Notes: generated by a model from the letters alone, not told the origin. 45,009 bases of DNA from an uncultured Algibacter sp. (GCF_905480415.1 NZ_CAJQQI010000017.1:1-45009), one strand, 5' to 3'. Positions 20,763 to 31,471 are shown, numbered from the stretch's first letter. Program-made: numbers and translations.

Positions 20763-21716
20763 ATGTCTGATGTTGCTGCCATTGAAGAATTTGTAAAAAA
20801 GTTTAAAGTTTTAAAAACGGAAATTGCCAAAGTTATTATTGGTCAAGATGAGGTTGTAACCCAAATACTTATTTCAATATTCTCAGGTGGACATTCATTA
20901 CTAATTGGTGTTCCGGGTCTAGCAAAAACTTTGATGGTTAATACGATAGCTCAAGCTTTAGGCTTAGACTTTAAGCGCATTCAATTTACTCCGGATTTAA
21001 TGCCTAGTGATATTTTGGGAAGTGAGATTCTAGATGAAGATCGCCACTTCAAATTTATTAAAGGACCTATTTTTGCCAATATTATTTTGGCAGATGAAAT
21101 CAATAGAACGCCTCCAAAAACACAAGCGGCTTTATTAGAAGCTATGCAAGAACGCTCTGTAACAGTTGCAGGTCATAATTATAAGCTAGACTTACCTTAT
21201 TTTGTTTTGGCTACACAAAATCCAATTGAGCAAGAAGGCACATATCCTTTACCTGAAGCACAATTAGATAGGTTTATGTTTGCAATAAACTTAGATTATC
21301 CAACTTACCAAGAAGAAGTTCAGGTTGTAAAAGCGACAACAAATGACAATAAAGTGAAAGTGAATTCACTACTTTCTGCAGAACAAATTGTAGATTTTCA
21401 ACATTTAATTCGTCGTATTCCAGTTGCTGATAATGTTATAGAGTATGCGGTTTCTATGGTTTCTAAAACAAGGCCAAATTCTGATGTAGCTCCAGAAATT
21501 GTAAAAACGTATATTGATTGGGGAGCGGGTCCAAGAGCATCTCAGAATTTAATTTTAGCGGCTAAAACACATGCTGCAATTCATGGAAAATTTTCTCCAG
21601 ATATAGAAAATGTGCAAGCAGTGGCTCAAAGTATACTTCGTCATAGAATTATTAAAAATTACAAAGCGGAAGCAGAAGGAATTTCGGAAGAACAAATTAT
21701 TAAAAGTTTGTTTTAG
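20763..21716 (+). CDS. MoxR-family AAA+ ATPase
   Basis: IIGQDEVVTQILISIFSGGHSLLIGVPGLAKT, LADEINRTPPKTQAALLEAMQE, FVLATQNPIEQEGTYPLPEAQLDRFM. ATG at 20763 preferred to the overlapping upstream start. Confidence 0.95.
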   Translation: MSDVAAIEEFVKKFKVLKTEIAKVIIGQDEVVTQILISIFSGGHSLLIGVPGLAKTLMVNTIAQALGLDFKRIQFTPDLMPSDILGSEILDEDRHFKFIKGPIFANIILADEINRTPPKTQAALLEAMQERSVTVAGHNYKLDLPYFVLATQNPIEQEGTYPLPEAQLDRFMFAINLDYPTYQEEVQVVKATTNDNKVKVNSLLSAEQIVDFQHLIRRIPVADNVIEYAVSMVSKTRPNSDVAPEIVKTYIDWGAGPRASQNLILAAKTHAAIHGKFSPDIENVQAVAQSILRHRIIKNYKAEAEGISEEQIIKSLF

Positions 21717-21930
21717 TGAAACTCTAACAGTTCATAATTCCAATTATATTTTTTTGAAGGATTAAGTACTACTCAGTTTGATGTTTTCAATTGCTAAATT
21801 TATGGTAACGAGATCTGCTCTATAAAAGTGAATGAACTAGTTTTTGTTATAATTTAATTGATTATTTTTTATATTATGATACAGCTTGTTAAATTATCAA
21901 TTTCAATTAAAATTACTAATAAAACTCAAA

Positions 21931-21970
21931 TCATATTAAATTATAATGTGACTATAATAATTTAATATGA
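21931..21970. repeat. Perfect 14-bp inverted repeat, 12-nt loop, upstream of aconitase
   Basis: TCATATTAAATTAT (21931-21944) and its exact reverse complement ATAATTTAATATGA (21957-21970). Confidence 0.8.
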
Positions 21971-22064
21971 GGCAGGACTGTATTGCACGTTTTATTTTTA
22001 GAAATTTACATTAATTTCGTATTTTGCGTTACTTTTTAAAAAACCAATACTTAAAATATATTTT

Positions 22065-24332
22065 ATGGCATTTGACATCAATATGATAAAAGGTGTTTAC
22101 ACCAAAATGGCTGATCGCGTAGATAAAGCTCGTGAAATTGTAGGGAAACCATTAACATTATCTGAAAAGATTTTATATTCTCATTTATGGGATGGTAATC
22201 CTTCAAAAGCATTTGTAAGAGGAAAGGACTATGTTGATTTTGCGCCAGATAGAATTGCATGTCAAGATGCAACAGCTCAAATGGCTTTATTGCAGTTTAT
22301 GCAAGCAGGAAAAACTAAAGTAGCTGTTCCTACAACTGTTCATTGTGATCACTTGATTCAGGCTAAAGAAGGAGCAGCGACAGATTTAAAACACGCTAAT
22401 AATGTAAGTAGCGAAGTTTTTAATTTCTTAGAGTCAGTTTCAAATAAATATGGTATTGGTTTTTGGAAGCCGGGAGCTGGTATTATTCATCAAGTAGTTT
22501 TAGAAAATTATGCATTTCCTGGAGGAATGATGATTGGTACAGATTCACATACAGTAAATGCTGGTGGATTAGGTATGGTAGCTATTGGTGTTGGTGGTGC
22601 TGATGCTGTAGATGTTATGGCAGGTATGGCTTGGGAACTTAAATTCCCAAAATTAATAGGTGTTAAGTTAACAGGTAAACTATCTGGTTGGACTGCACCC
22701 AAAGATGTGATTTTAAAAGTAGCTGGAATTCTTACTGCAAAAGGAGGAACAGGAGCTATTGTTGAATATTTTGGCCCTGGAGCAACTTCAATGTCTTGTA
22801 CAGGAAAAGGAACAATCTGTAATATGGGAGCTGAAATAGGAGCAACAACTTCAACATTTGGCTATGATGAATCGATGGAACGTTATTTGCGTGCTACAGA
22901 TAGAGCAGATGTCGCTGATGCAGCGAATGAAGTAAAACAACATTTAACTGCAGATGCAGAAGTGTATGCAAATCCAGAACAGTATTTTGATCAAGTTATT
23001 GAAATTAATTTATCTGAATTAGGACCATTATTAAATGGACCTTTTACTCCAGATTTATCTACTGAAGTAGGATCTGCGATGACAGAGAAAGCAAAAGCTA
23101 ATGATTGGCCAATAAAAGTAGAATGGGGATTGATAGGTTCTTGTACAAACTCTTCATACGAAGATTTATCACGTGCATCATCAATTGCACAACAAGCTTT
23201 AGATAAAGGTTTAAAAATGAAATCAGAATTAGGAATTAACCCTGGTTCTGAACAAGTACGCTTCACAGCAGAACGTGATGGCATCCTTGGAATTTTTGAA
23301 AACTTAGACGCTAAAATATTTACTAATGCTTGTGGTCCCTGTATTGGGCAATGGGCGAGGTATAGTGACCCTAAAAACGCACCAAAAAATAGTATAGTAC
23401 ATTCTTTTAATAGAAACTTTGCTAAGCGTGCTGATGGTAATCCTAATACGCATGCCTTCGTGGCATCTCCAGAATTAACAGCTGCAATTGCCGTTGCGGG
23501 TCGTTTAGATTTCAATCCATTAACAGATAAGTTAATTAATGAAAACGGCGATGAAGTCATGTTTGATGAACCGACAGGATGGGAATTACCCCCAAAAGGT
23601 TTTGAGGTAAAAGATAACGGGTATCTTGCGCCAGAAGCAGATGGTAGCCGTGTTCAAGTATCAGTAAAGGATGATTCAGAGCGTTTACAATTATTAACAC
23701 CTTTCCAACCTTTAGGGAGTACAATCAATGGTGCTAAATTATTAATTAAGGCTCTTGGAAAATGTACAACCGATCATATTTCTATGGCTGGTCCATGGTT
23801 ACGTTTTAGAGGACATTTAGATAATATTGCAAACAATACTTTAATTGGTGCTATTAATGCATATAACGAAAAAACAAATTTTGTTAAAAACCAATTGACT
23901 GGTGATTACGGAGGAGTTCCAGATGTGCAACGTGAGTATAAAAAAGCAGGGATAAATACCATAGTAGTTGGAGATCATAACTACGGAGAAGGCTCTTCTC
24001 GTGAACATGCTGCAATGCAACCAAGGCATTTAGGTGTAGCAGCGGTTATCGTAAAATCTTTTGCACGTATTCATGAAACGAACCTTAAAAAACAAGGGAT
24101 GTTAGGGTTAACGTTTGCTAATGAAAGCGATTACGATTTAATTCAAGAGAATGATACATTTAATTTTGTAGATTTAAACGAGTTTGCTCCAGGAAAGCAA
24201 TTAACGCTAGAGGCAGTTCATGAAGATGGATCTAAAGATATTATTAAATTGAATCATACTTATAATGATGCACAAATTGTGTGGTATAACGAAGGTTCTG
24301 CGCTTAATTTGATTAAGAAACAGAACGCATAG
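22065..24332 (+). CDS. Aconitate hydratase (mitochondrial-type)
   Basis: [80 protein letters not shown]. Confidence 0.96.
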   Translation: MAFDINMIKGVYTKMADRVDKAREIVGKPLTLSEKILYSHLWDGNPSKAFVRGKDYVDFAPDRIACQDATAQMALLQFMQAGKTKVAVPTTVHCDHLIQAKEGAATDLKHANNVSSEVFNFLESVSNKYGIGFWKPGAGIIHQVVLENYAFPGGMMIGTDSHTVNAGGLGMVAIGVGGADAVDVMAGMAWELKFPKLIGVKLTGKLSGWTAPKDVILKVAGILTAKGGTGAIVEYFGPGATSMSCTGKGTICNMGAEIGATTSTFGYDESMERYLRATDRADVADAANEVKQHLTADAEVYANPEQYFDQVIEINLSELGPLLNGPFTPDLSTEVGSAMTEKAKANDWPIKVEWGLIGSCTNSSYEDLSRASSIAQQALDKGLKMKSELGINPGSEQVRFTAERDGILGIFENLDAKIFTNACGPCIGQWARYSDPKNAPKNSIVHSFNRNFAKRADGNPNTHAFVASPELTAAIAVAGRLDFNPLTDKLINENGDEVMFDEPTGWELPPKGFEVKDNGYLAPEADGSRVQVSVKDDSERLQLLTPFQPLGSTINGAKLLIKALGKCTTDHISMAGPWLRFRGHLDNIANNTLIGAINAYNEKTNFVKNQLTGDYGGVPDVQREYKKAGINTIVVGDHNYGEGSSREHAAMQPRHLGVAAVIVKSFARIHETNLKKQGMLGLTFANESDYDLIQENDTFNFVDLNEFAPGKQLTLEAVHEDGSKDIIKLNHTYNDAQIVWYNEGSALNLIKKQNA

Positions 24333-24352
24333 TTTTCCATAATTATATATTT

Positions 24353-24380
24353 AAAAATCCAGCTTTAAAGCTGGATTTTT
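24353..24380 (+). terminator. Rho-independent-type terminator after aconitase
   Basis: Perfect 28-nt palindrome AAAAATCCAGCTTTAAAGCTGGATTTTT followed by more T, about 20 nt after the stop codon. Confidence 0.85.
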
Positions 24381-24412
24381 TTATTCACAAAAGTACTATT
24401 TTTCAGTATTAC

Positions 24413-24496
24413 CGAAGGGTTTTGCTTTCAATAATCGCTACTCTTATGCGGAGACACCCATCAATTATCCTGCGGTGTTCGCAGTATAACCCTTCG
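24413..24496. repeat. Two-stem palindromic intergenic element
   Basis: Outer stem CGAAGGGTT (24413-24421) / AACCCTTCG (24488-24496); nested imperfect stem TGCGGAGACACC (24447-24458) / GGTGTTCGCA (24474-24483). Confidence 0.6.
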
Positions 24497-24649
24497 ATCC
24501 CTAAAGTAATTATTCGTCAGTTGATTGGTGTTTAAATTGAAATTTAATTTATTTTTGGATGGTATGTTTAACGTCTTATTAAACTACGTTTTAAGACTGT
24601 TTAGGTTGTTTTATTACAATTAATATTAAACGTTATTGGCAACTGGTAG

Positions 24650-25360
24650 TCAAACCCGATTATAAATCCAGTTAGGTATAATTCTTAAGATTAATGCAAT
24701 TATATACCATCGCCTTGTTACATATCCAACAGTTTGTTTTTTTTTAATAATATTAAAAATTTGTTGAGCTGCTTTTTCTTTTGGAGCCATCCAAAAGTGT
24801 TTTTTGTTTACAAGTCCTGTATCTACAAAACCAGGTCTTATATCGGTTATAGTTATGGAAAGATTTGATTTTTCCGCCTTCTGTCTTAGGCCTTGTAAAT
24901 AACTTATTTGGTATGATTTAGCCGCATGATATGCAGGGGCTATTCTATTTCCTCTAAGACCAGCTATTGAAGTAATAGTCACAAAGTGCCCATGTTGTTT
25001 ACTTTCAAAATACTTGTAAGCTTTATCGGCTATTTCTGTAAAACCTAAAACATTTAATTGATTAGCCTCATTTTCTATTTCAAAACCTAGATTTTTGTCC
25101 AAATGCCCAATTCCAGCAGAAAAAACTAACAAATCTAGGCCACCTAACCAGTTTATTAAATCATTAATGACTTTAGAGTTTCCATGAGACGCACAATCCA
25201 AATATTTGACACTTAAATTAGTATTGGAGATATGATTTAATTCTTTTAGAATATTTTTTTCTATACCTGTTATGCCTACTTTATAATTGTTATTCAATAG
25301 TACTCTTGCTAAGGCACGTCCAATACCTGTAGATGCTCCAATAATAATTGCCTTTTTCAT
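24650..25360 (-). CDS. Short-chain dehydrogenase/reductase (SDR)
   Basis: IIGASTGIGRALARVLL, LLVFSAGIG, catalytic ITSIAGLRGNRIAPAYHAAKSYQ. Confidence 0.93.
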   Translation of the reverse strand: MKKAIIIGASTGIGRALARVLLNNNYKVGITGIEKNILKELNHISNTNLSVKYLDCASHGNSKVINDLINWLGGLDLLVFSAGIGHLDKNLGFEIENEANQLNVLGFTEIADKAYKYFESKQHGHFVTITSIAGLRGNRIAPAYHAAKSYQISYLQGLRQKAEKSNLSITITDIRPGFVDTGLVNKKHFWMAPKEKAAQQIFNIIKKKQTVGYVTRRWYIIALILRIIPNWIYNRV

Positions 25361-25609
25361 TTATGGTGATGATTACCAATGTTCTGTACCTAAAAGGTAG
25401 CTAAATTTTATGACAAAGTCAAGTTATCAGATATATTGCCTTTATTAATTTATGTGATTTTTAAACAAAAAATATATAGCGAGCGCCAAGAGAACTTGTC
25501 TGAATTATAGAAAGTTGTAAAGTATACTAATAACGCTTAAAGCTATTATTGAAGTCAATATTTTCATTTCAAAAAAATCAAATATCGTACTTTTACAAAA
25601 ATTTTAAAA

Positions 25610-26383
25610 ATGAATTCCAGAACAAACCAACTAAAGGCATTTGATAGATTATTAACCATAATGGATGAGTTACGTGAGCAGTGTCCGTGGGATAAAAAAC
25701 AAACCATGGAAACCCTACGCCATCTTACTATTGAGGAGACTTATGAATTGGGTGATGCTATTCTAGATAAGGATTTAGAAGAGGTTAAAAAAGAACTTGG
25801 CGATGTGCTCTTGCATATTGTATTTTATTCCAAGATAGGAAGCGAATCCAAGGATTTTGATATTGCCGATGTATGTAACAGTATTTGTGAAAAATTAATA
25901 CATAGACATCCACATATTTACGGTGATGTTAAAGTGGAAAATGAAGAAGATGTAAAAAGAAATTGGGAAAATTTAAAACTTAAAGAAGGGAAAACAAGCG
26001 TTCTAGAAGGTGTACCAAAAAGTTTGCCTGCTTTAGTAAAAGCTAATAGAATTCAAGAAAAAGTTGCAGGCATTGGTTTTGACTGGGAAGAGCCAAGCCA
26101 AGTTTGGGAAAAAGTAGAAGAGGAGTTAAACGAGTTTAAAGTTGAGGTACAGTCTGGCAATCAAGATAAAATGGAAAGCGAATTTGGAGATGTCATATTT
26201 TCTATGGTAAACTATGCGCGCTTTTTAAACATCAATCCAGAGAATGCTTTAGAACGTACCAATAAAAAATTCACTAAACGTTTTCAATATTTAGAAAGTA
26301 AAGCGAAAGGATTAAATAAACAACTTACAGATATGACTTTAGCTGAAATGGATGTATTTTGGGAAGAGGCTAAAAACCTTTAG
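25610..26383 (+). CDS. mazG: Nucleoside triphosphate pyrophosphohydrolase MazG
   Basis: LREQCPWDKKQTMETLRHLTIEETYELGDAI, KKELGDVLLHIVFYSKI, RHPHIYGDV, ESEFGDVIFSMVNYARF. Confidence 0.95.
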   Translation: MNSRTNQLKAFDRLLTIMDELREQCPWDKKQTMETLRHLTIEETYELGDAILDKDLEEVKKELGDVLLHIVFYSKIGSESKDFDIADVCNSICEKLIHRHPHIYGDVKVENEEDVKRNWENLKLKEGKTSVLEGVPKSLPALVKANRIQEKVAGIGFDWEEPSQVWEKVEEELNEFKVEVQSGNQDKMESEFGDVIFSMVNYARFLNINPENALERTNKKFTKRFQYLESKAKGLNKQLTDMTLAEMDVFWEEAKNL

Positions 26384-26553
26384 GCTTTATAATATTGTTG
26401 TTTGTTTTAAACATTATTTAAAAATTAGAAAGTCTAATAAATATTCATTTTATCCATATAAATCTTTATTATTAATTAGCGTGCAAAAAAACAAATTACA
26501 TAGTATTTTATATTATGTTTTAGTATTAACAACTAGCTATTGTTAGTATAAAA

Positions 26554-28620
26554 TTAATAAAGCTTTTTAATCTTTTGAAGTTTTGCTTTCCATAAGTCTA
26601 AAGCTTCTTTATGATTTTTAATATTGCCATGTACTTCCTTTACAAGAGGATTATCCTCACCAACATTTGTGAAAAATTGCAAGTTATTTTCTAGTTGATT
26701 GATTTGTCCTTTTACTTCATCTATTTTTTTGCGAATAAAAGAGTGTTCATTATCTAAGTTTCTAGAATCATCCGAAGTACTCAAACTATCAAGCTTATTT
26801 TCGTACTTAATCATTTCCGCTTCAGTTTTGTCAACTTTTAAATCTGTTAACAAGCTATCAATCATCTTTTGAAATTTCCCGTCGATATAGCGTTTATCAC
26901 TAGGTACACGACCTAAATTTTGCCATTGCTTAATTTGATCTTTTATGGTTTCAACCCCTTCTTTTTTGTCTTCTGGTAGTTTTAAATCTTTTAAGCTTTT
27001 TAAAAATTCATTCTTTTTATTGTAAGCTTCAACTTGCTCTTCGCTTGCTGCGTTTCTTTTGGCATGAATTCTATCAAAATATTGATTGCATGCCGCTTTA
27101 AAACGCTTCCAGATTTTATCACTGTCTTTTCTAGGAACATGACCAATTTTTTTCCAGTCACCTTGAATCTTTTTCATTAAAGGTGTAACAGATTCAAAGT
27201 CATCACTCTCTTTATTATCTTCAGCAATTTTTATTAAATCAAGCTTAAGCTGTAGATTTTTATATTGGTCTTTTTTTAGATCTTTATAAAAGACATTCTT
27301 TTTTCTGTTAAATAACCTAACAGATTCTTTAAATTTTGCCCAAGTGGCTTCATTCACTTTTATTGGTACTTTACCAGCATTAAAGAATGCGTCTCGGAGC
27401 ACTTCAACTTCTTTGATTTTATTTTGCAATGCACCATGAGAACTGTTTTCCTGAATAGCAATTTGTTCAATTTTTAAAATAATCTCTAGTTTATGCTCAA
27501 GATTTTTTTCGTAAACTTTATCTATTTCTTTGTAATAGACTTGGCGTTTGTCGTTAATTGTTTTTGTAGCCACTTTAAAACGTTCCCAAATAGCTTCTCG
27601 ATGTTCTCTACCAACTGGCCCAAGTTCTTCTTTCCACATTTTGTGCAGTTCTTGCAACTCTCTAAAAGCACGCATGATATCGTCATCTTTAGCTAACTCT
27701 TCAGCGCGTTCAATGATTAATAATTTCTTTTCTAGATTATGTTTAAAATCTAAATCGCGTAAATCTCTATTGATATGTAAAAAATCGTAGAACCGTTCTA
27801 CATGGTGGTGATAACTATTCCATGCATTATTGTATTTATCTCTTGGAATAGGCCCGGTATTTCTCCATTGTTCTTGTAATTCTTTAAAGTGCTTATAGGT
27901 TGTATTAATATTTTCTTCAACATTAATTAAGCCTTTTAATTCCTCTATGATTTCAAGTTTATCGACTAAATTTTGCTTTAAGTTTTTTTCTAAACCTTGG
28001 TAATGCTCATTAACCTTTTTTCTATATTGTCTATAAGCTTCTTTATATCTTTTTTGAACAGGTGAGGAGTAATGAAAGTCTATTTCATTACCTCCTTCAT
28101 TTATGAAATCCTCTTTCTTTTCATCAACTAAAGCTTGAAGTTTTGTTTTAAATTCTGAGTTAATATCATCAATGTGAGATTTAATAGCTTGAACTTTTTC
28201 GTTCTTTAAAAGTTTTTCTAACTCTATGACTAGAGCTTCTAAAGACATAGTGTCGTAAGCTTTTACTTCAATAGTGTGTCTATCCTTATTGCCTTCATCT
28301 TCAGCGTCTTCAGCGTTTGATTCTTCTATTTCATTGAGGACTTTATCGTGTTCTTCTGCAGTTGCTGAGTCCACAATTTTTTCGTTATGGATAGTTTTAT
28401 CTGTTGCAGTAGCTTCATCGGTTGTTTCTGTAGCATCACTAGGCGCGTTTTCAACATTTTCTTCTTCAATACCCTGATCTGGTTCAGTAGATTCATCAAT
28501 TACGTCTACATCGCTAGATGTATCTTCTGTATTTTGATTGTCATTTAATTGAGCGGAATTATCATTAGAATTTACTTCTTCAGTTCCGTCTACTTCTTCA
28601 GATTTATTAATATCAGACAT
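26554..28620 (-). CDS. DUF349 repeat protein with long acidic N-terminal region
   Basis: Acidic N-terminus (about 120 aa rich in D/E/S/T) followed by repeated DUF349-type units (e.g. LQEQWRNTGPIPRDKYNNAWNSYHHHVERFYD, IQGDWKKIGHVPRKDSDKIWKRFKAACNQYFDRI). Confidence 0.9.
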   Translation of the reverse strand: MSDINKSEEVDGTEEVNSNDNSAQLNDNQNTEDTSSDVDVIDESTEPDQGIEEENVENAPSDATETTDEATATDKTIHNEKIVDSATAEEHDKVLNEIEESNAEDAEDEGNKDRHTIEVKAYDTMSLEALVIELEKLLKNEKVQAIKSHIDDINSEFKTKLQALVDEKKEDFINEGGNEIDFHYSSPVQKRYKEAYRQYRKKVNEHYQGLEKNLKQNLVDKLEIIEELKGLINVEENINTTYKHFKELQEQWRNTGPIPRDKYNNAWNSYHHHVERFYDFLHINRDLRDLDFKHNLEKKLLIIERAEELAKDDDIMRAFRELQELHKMWKEELGPVGREHREAIWERFKVATKTINDKRQVYYKEIDKVYEKNLEHKLEIILKIEQIAIQENSSHGALQNKIKEVEVLRDAFFNAGKVPIKVNEATWAKFKESVRLFNRKKNVFYKDLKKDQYKNLQLKLDLIKIAEDNKESDDFESVTPLMKKIQGDWKKIGHVPRKDSDKIWKRFKAACNQYFDRIHAKRNAASEEQVEAYNKKNEFLKSLKDLKLPEDKKEGVETIKDQIKQWQNLGRVPSDKRYIDGKFQKMIDSLLTDLKVDKTEAEMIKYENKLDSLSTSDDSRNLDNEHSFIRKKIDEVKGQINQLENNLQFFTNVGEDNPLVKEVHGNIKNHKEALDLWKAKLQKIKKLY

Positions 28621-28724
28621 TTTAAAAAATGTTAAGGTTCGTAAAAATTACTTTAAGCATTAAAGATACTAACAAGTCTAGTATTTACAAAGCACTATAA
28701 GATTTTAATTGTGCTATGGAAGTT

Positions 28725-29465
28725 TTATTTTAGATTCCAGATAGACCAAGCTTTCTCGGCTTGAAACTCAAGCATAAGGAACCCGTTAATCGTTGTAGCT
28801 CGATTTTTGTTTCCAAGTTTTAAAAATTTAGTTTCTTGTGGGTTATAGATTAAATCGAAAAGAATATGTTTTTCATTTATAGCATGGTATGGAATATTTG
28901 GACAATCTTCAATATTAGGAAATGTTCCTAAGGGTGTTGCGTTGATAATAATTTGATTGTCACTAATATCATCTTCAGTTAATGTCTCATATGAAAAACC
29001 AACACCATCAGATAATTTTCTAGAGACGTATTGATATGTTATTCCCATTTCATCTAAAGTATACGCAATGGCTTTACTAGCACCGCCGGTACCCAAAATT
29101 AATGCCTTTTTATGATGCGATTTTATAAATGGTTTCAGTGTTTTTTTAAATCCATAACAATCTGTGTTATATCCTACCAATTTTCCTGTCTTTGTTATTC
29201 GTATCGTATTTACTGCTCCAATAGCTTTAGCTTTTTTATTAACTTTATCTAGAAACGGAATAACTTGCTCTTTATATGGAATGGTTACATTAAGACCTTT
29301 TAAACCTTTAGTGTTTTTAATTATAGACGGAAATAAATCAATATTGTCAATATCGAAATTTTCATAAGACGTATTTTTAATATTTTCATTTTCAAACTTT
29401 TTTTTAAAGTATGTTCTTGAAAACGAATAAGATATATCTTTACCTAAAAGGCCTAGTTTGTTCAT
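28725..29465 (-). CDS. aroE: Shikimate dehydrogenase
   Basis: LGLLGKDISYSFSRTYF, GLNVTIPYKEQVIPFLD, GAVNTIRI, YNTDCYGF, ALILGTGGASKAIAYTL, NATPLGTFP. ATG at 29465 preferred. Confidence 0.94.
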   Translation of the reverse strand: MNKLGLLGKDISYSFSRTYFKKKFENENIKNTSYENFDIDNIDLFPSIIKNTKGLKGLNVTIPYKEQVIPFLDKVNKKAKAIGAVNTIRITKTGKLVGYNTDCYGFKKTLKPFIKSHHKKALILGTGGASKAIAYTLDEMGITYQYVSRKLSDGVGFSYETLTEDDISDNQIIINATPLGTFPNIEDCPNIPYHAINEKHILFDLIYNPQETKFLKLGNKNRATTINGFLMLEFQAEKAWSIWNLK

Positions 29466-30478
29466 GTTACTTTTCTTGTTTTTTGTCCGTACCACTCTAA
29501 GGCCAAAACTATAGCAATTCCTATAATAATGAAACCAATAGCATAGTAAGTTTCAATATTTAATTCTGGTCTAAAACGTTGATAATTTTCTATTATTTTT
29601 TCTCCTGTTGAATCTAATAGAAAATTGCCGTCATCCCTTAATTTGTATATGGTGTTTTTCCAAGGCCATACGACACCTAGTGATCCTATAATAAAACCTA
29701 TAATTGTAGAAAGTGTAATACTTTTATAATGATTTAAAATATAACTTAACACATGTGAGAAGGTAACTAAACCTGTTACGGAACCTAAAGTGAAAACTAC
29801 TAAAACTTTCAGTATTCTTAATCGTTCATTATTTTCAATAAAACTAAAATCTCCACTGATGATTTCAAAAAAGGTATCAAATAGGGCATTTACAGAATCG
29901 ACTAAAAGCAAGACGTAATTTCCTAAAATAATAAGGATGAAAGATCCAGAAAAACCAGGTAAAGTCATACCAGAAACGCTAATGATTCCACAGAAAAAAA
30001 CAAACCAAAGATTATCATTTTCTTTTGCAGGATTTAAAAAACTAATGCTGACTCCTAACAAGATTCCTAGGGCTAGAGATGTATACGTTTTATAGTTCCA
30101 ATCTTTAAAGTCTTTATTGATATAATAAATTGAGCCAATAATCATTCCAAAAAAAACACTCCAGACATAAAGTTCATAATGCTTTATTAAATAATCTAAA
30201 ACTTTCGAAACACTAAAATAACTAACAATCATCCCAAAGAATAACAAAGCTAAAAAGCGACCATTAATATATTGGTAAAAACTTTTAAAACGACCGTTAA
30301 ATAGTAATTTAAAAGCTTTTTTATTTACTTTTCTCAGCGAATAAATAAACTCCTCATAAAAGCCAGCAACAAAAGCCACAACCCCACCAGAAACTCCAGG
30401 AACTTTATTTGCTGCCCCCATGCCTAATCCTTTTAAGATTAGAAAAATTTTATCTGTAAGTGTTCTGGTACTTTCCAT
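29462..30478 (-). CDS. DUF368 membrane protein (paralog 1)
   Basis: GLGMGAANKVPGVSGGVVAFVAGFYEEFI and second-half SGMTLPGFSGSFILIILGNY; multiple TM segments. Confidence 0.93.
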   Translation of the reverse strand: MESTRTLTDKIFLILKGLGMGAANKVPGVSGGVVAFVAGFYEEFIYSLRKVNKKAFKLLFNGRFKSFYQYINGRFLALLFFGMIVSYFSVSKVLDYLIKHYELYVWSVFFGMIIGSIYYINKDFKDWNYKTYTSLALGILLGVSISFLNPAKENDNLWFVFFCGIISVSGMTLPGFSGSFILIILGNYVLLLVDSVNALFDTFFEIISGDFSFIENNERLRILKVLVVFTLGSVTGLVTFSHVLSYILNHYKSITLSTIIGFIIGSLGVVWPWKNTIYKLRDDGNFLLDSTGEKIIENYQRFRPELNIETYYAIGFIIIGIAIVLALEWYGQKTRKVT

Positions 30479-30480
30479 TC

Positions 30481-31398
30481 CTATTTTTTAGAACCTAGCC
30501 TTTCCAAAATTAAAATAGTTAAAAACCCTACAATCATTAAAACTACTGCAAGTAGAATTTGATTTTCTCCATCAAATGACAAAGGTGATACGCTTTCTTG
30601 TAGCAAAGGAGATTTTATACCTTTAGAGTTGGTATGCCATGTTAACGTTTCTTTCCATGGCCAGACTTTATTTAACGACCCAAAAATGAAACCCGTTAAT
30701 AGGGCTAAAGTAACATTATGGTAATGTTTGAAAAGCCATTTTAGAAGATGGCTAAAGCTGAGTATACCTAATAGCGCTCCTACTACAAAAATCATAATTT
30801 TTTTAATATCAATGTCATGAATGGCATTACTAAGTGTCTTGTATGCTCCAAGAATGATAAGAATAAAAGAGCCAGAAATACCTGGTAATATCATAGCGCA
30901 AATTGCTATAGCTCCAGCTAAAAATAGAAACCATGGGCTTTCATTTGTTCCTAAAGAGGGTAATTTACTTATGTAAAATGCAATACCTGCACCAATAATT
31001 AATACAATTATGGAAACAAGATTCCATTTTGTAATTTGTTTTCCAACAAAATAGATACTGGCTACAATAAGACCAAAAAAGAATGACCAAATTAAAACGG
31101 GATGATGCTCAAGTAAATATTTGGCTAGTTTCATAAACGATACAAAACTGATTATAATACCAGAAAGAAGTGCCAATAAAAAACTACCATTTACTTGTTC
31201 CCAAAAAGCTTTAAAGCCTTTACTAAAAAGTGTTTTAAAAAGCGATCCATTTACATTACTAATTGAAGTTATGAGTTCTTCATAAATACCAGAAATAAAG
31301 GCGATAGTGCCTCCAGAAACGCCTGGTACAGCATCTGCAGCTCCCATGGCTAATCCTTTAAGTGAAATGATCAAGTAATCTTTAAGACTTCTTTGCAT
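30481..31398 (-). CDS. DUF368 membrane protein (paralog 2)
   Basis: GLAMGAADAVPGVSGGTIAFISGIYEELI and CAMILPGISGSFILIILGAY; multiple TM segments. Confidence 0.95.
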   Translation of the reverse strand: MQRSLKDYLIISLKGLAMGAADAVPGVSGGTIAFISGIYEELITSISNVNGSLFKTLFSKGFKAFWEQVNGSFLLALLSGIIISFVSFMKLAKYLLEHHPVLIWSFFFGLIVASIYFVGKQITKWNLVSIIVLIIGAGIAFYISKLPSLGTNESPWFLFLAGAIAICAMILPGISGSFILIILGAYKTLSNAIHDIDIKKIMIFVVGALLGILSFSHLLKWLFKHYHNVTLALLTGFIFGSLNKVWPWKETLTWHTNSKGIKSPLLQESVSPLSFDGENQILLAVVLMIVGFLTILILERLGSKK

Positions 31399-31471
31399 AT
31401 TTTAATTTTACATGAATTCCAAAGGTATACATTTGGTCACTAAAAAAAAATTTATCTAAGAATATGAAAAC

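Noticed and set aside
22991-23560. 189-aa antisense ORF inside aconitase
   Set aside because: Lies opposite strongly conserved aconitase motifs; low-complexity translation typical of antisense frames.
26352-26546. 64-aa ORF overlapping the end of mazG
   Set aside because: AT-rich, lysine/tyrosine-heavy translation without domain features; probably chance.
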